From Mucilaginibacter aurantiaciroseus (GTDB lineage: Bacteria > Bacteroidota > Bacteroidia > Sphingobacteriales > Sphingobacteriaceae), in the NCBI RefSeq assembly GCF_024055595.1, contig NZ_JAMXOF010000001.1, forward strand, positions 1,426,001 to 1,490,000: 64,000 bases of DNA. Direction: 5' to 3'. Under the pieces are notes generated by a model that saw nothing but the letters and a program-made list of their open reading frames with translations, made no database searches and was not told the origin of the DNA. Below are positions 62,402-64,000 of the stretch, one piece after another. Every line of letters starts with the position of its first letter. Position 1 is the stretch's first letter. The translations under genes were made by a program, and so were the position numbers.

Positions 62402-62743
62402 AAAAAGCTAAGATGCAAAAAGACGGAAATAATGAAGAAAGGTTTTCTTATTATTTCCAGAATTGTTAATAAGGAATGCGAATATGATATTATTATAAAC
62501 TTATTTAAAATCATCCACAGGAATATTACGTAATTAGGAGACTACAATGATAATTGGCACGATTTTGAACATTTTTAAAACAAATGTAAAATAATGGTAG
62601 CAAATAAATAAAAAATTTAATTAATTTGCCTGTTAGAAGTATATTAACATACTATTAAGGTAGTGTGTAAAAAATTTACATTCTCCATGCAAGTTATAAG
62701 CTTATTCATGGTATTTTTACAAAAATTTAAGCAGCGTCTATAA
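62402..62743. promoter_or_regulatory. AT-rich divergent gap between tolC and spt
   Basis: 342 bases without a gene and without a clear TAnnTTTG box for either side. A short inverted repeat GTAAAAAATTTAC lies at 62667-62679. I see nothing else that I can support in it. Confidence 0.35.
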
Positions 62744-63955
<1,212 letters not shown>

Positions 63956-63968
63956 TCTCTTTAAAATT

Positions 63969-64000
63969 ACAGCGGTACCACGCCTGCATGGTACCGCTGT
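63969..64000 (+). terminator. Terminator-like hairpin after spt
   Basis: The stem ACAGCGGTACCA/TGGTACCGCTGT (63969-63980 with 63989-64000) is perfect; a T-run cannot be seen as the window ends there. Confidence 0.65.

Overview
The window reads as chromosome of a Bacteroidota bacterium, most likely family Sphingobacteriaceae (Mucilaginibacter/Pedobacter-like). Evidence: type III glutamine synthetase, small PurL (741 aa) without fused PurS/PurQ, Oar-type TonB-dependent receptor, DUF3857/transglutaminase proteins, ComEC without a beta-lactamase domain, TAnnTTTG (-7) promoter-like boxes, and a serine palmitoyltransferase closely resembling the soluble Sphingobacterium enzyme. No rRNA, tRNA, CRISPR array, transposase or phage gene was recognised. 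Most of the window is ordinary core genome; the accessory parts are the left end (polysaccharide genes plus a one-module NRPS) and scattered palindromic repeats.

Layout. 1-6479: end of a cell-surface polysaccharide operon (Wzy/O-antigen-ligase-like 3' fragment, hexapeptide acyltransferase, Wzx-like flippase, membrane GT2), then an adenylation-carrier-thioesterase NRPS. 6912-12530: giant alpha-2-macroglobulin with an intact thioester motif. 12686-15305: VOC protein and purL on the minus strand. 15498-18208: TonB-like protein, DUF4468-like protein and a porin. 18768-24113: type III glutamine synthetase, a CLC chloride transporter and purM. 24246-28700: Oar-like receptor and an NHL-propeller lipoprotein. 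29036-36849: dihydrolipoyl dehydrogenase, carboxylesterase, SelW-like protein, Rrf2 regulator, TPR protein with a kinase-like dimerisation helix but no ATPase domain, pseudouridine synthase, a small Lys/Ala/Thr-rich protein, and an OmpR-family response regulator with no adjacent kinase. 36953-43114: TlpA-like lipoprotein, gatB, a Tyr/Gly-rich secreted protein, alaS. 43238-50735: a pair of DUF3857 proteins (one catalytically intact, one apparently dead), MerR regulator, ComEC, a secreted DUF4412-like protein. 50844-54152: tightly overlapping operon CDF transporter - NUDIX - bioA - ferritin-like protein. 54347-62401: aminotransferase, small outer-membrane barrel, and a complete tripartite RND efflux operon (TolC - adaptor - pump). 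62744-63955: serine palmitoyltransferase, first step of sphingolipid synthesis.

How genes work together. Envelope functions dominate: polysaccharide export, A2M defence, receptor plus lipoprotein uptake, RND efflux and sphingolipid synthesis. Nitrogen and purine metabolism appear as glnA-III, purL and purM. The strongest leads for new biology are the stand-alone A-T-TE protein beside the polysaccharide operon, the ferritin-like di-iron candidate coupled to bioA, the active/inactive transglutaminase pair, and two related palindromic repeat elements that both lie between convergent gene ends. I did not find a clearly new multi-gene defence or mobile system.
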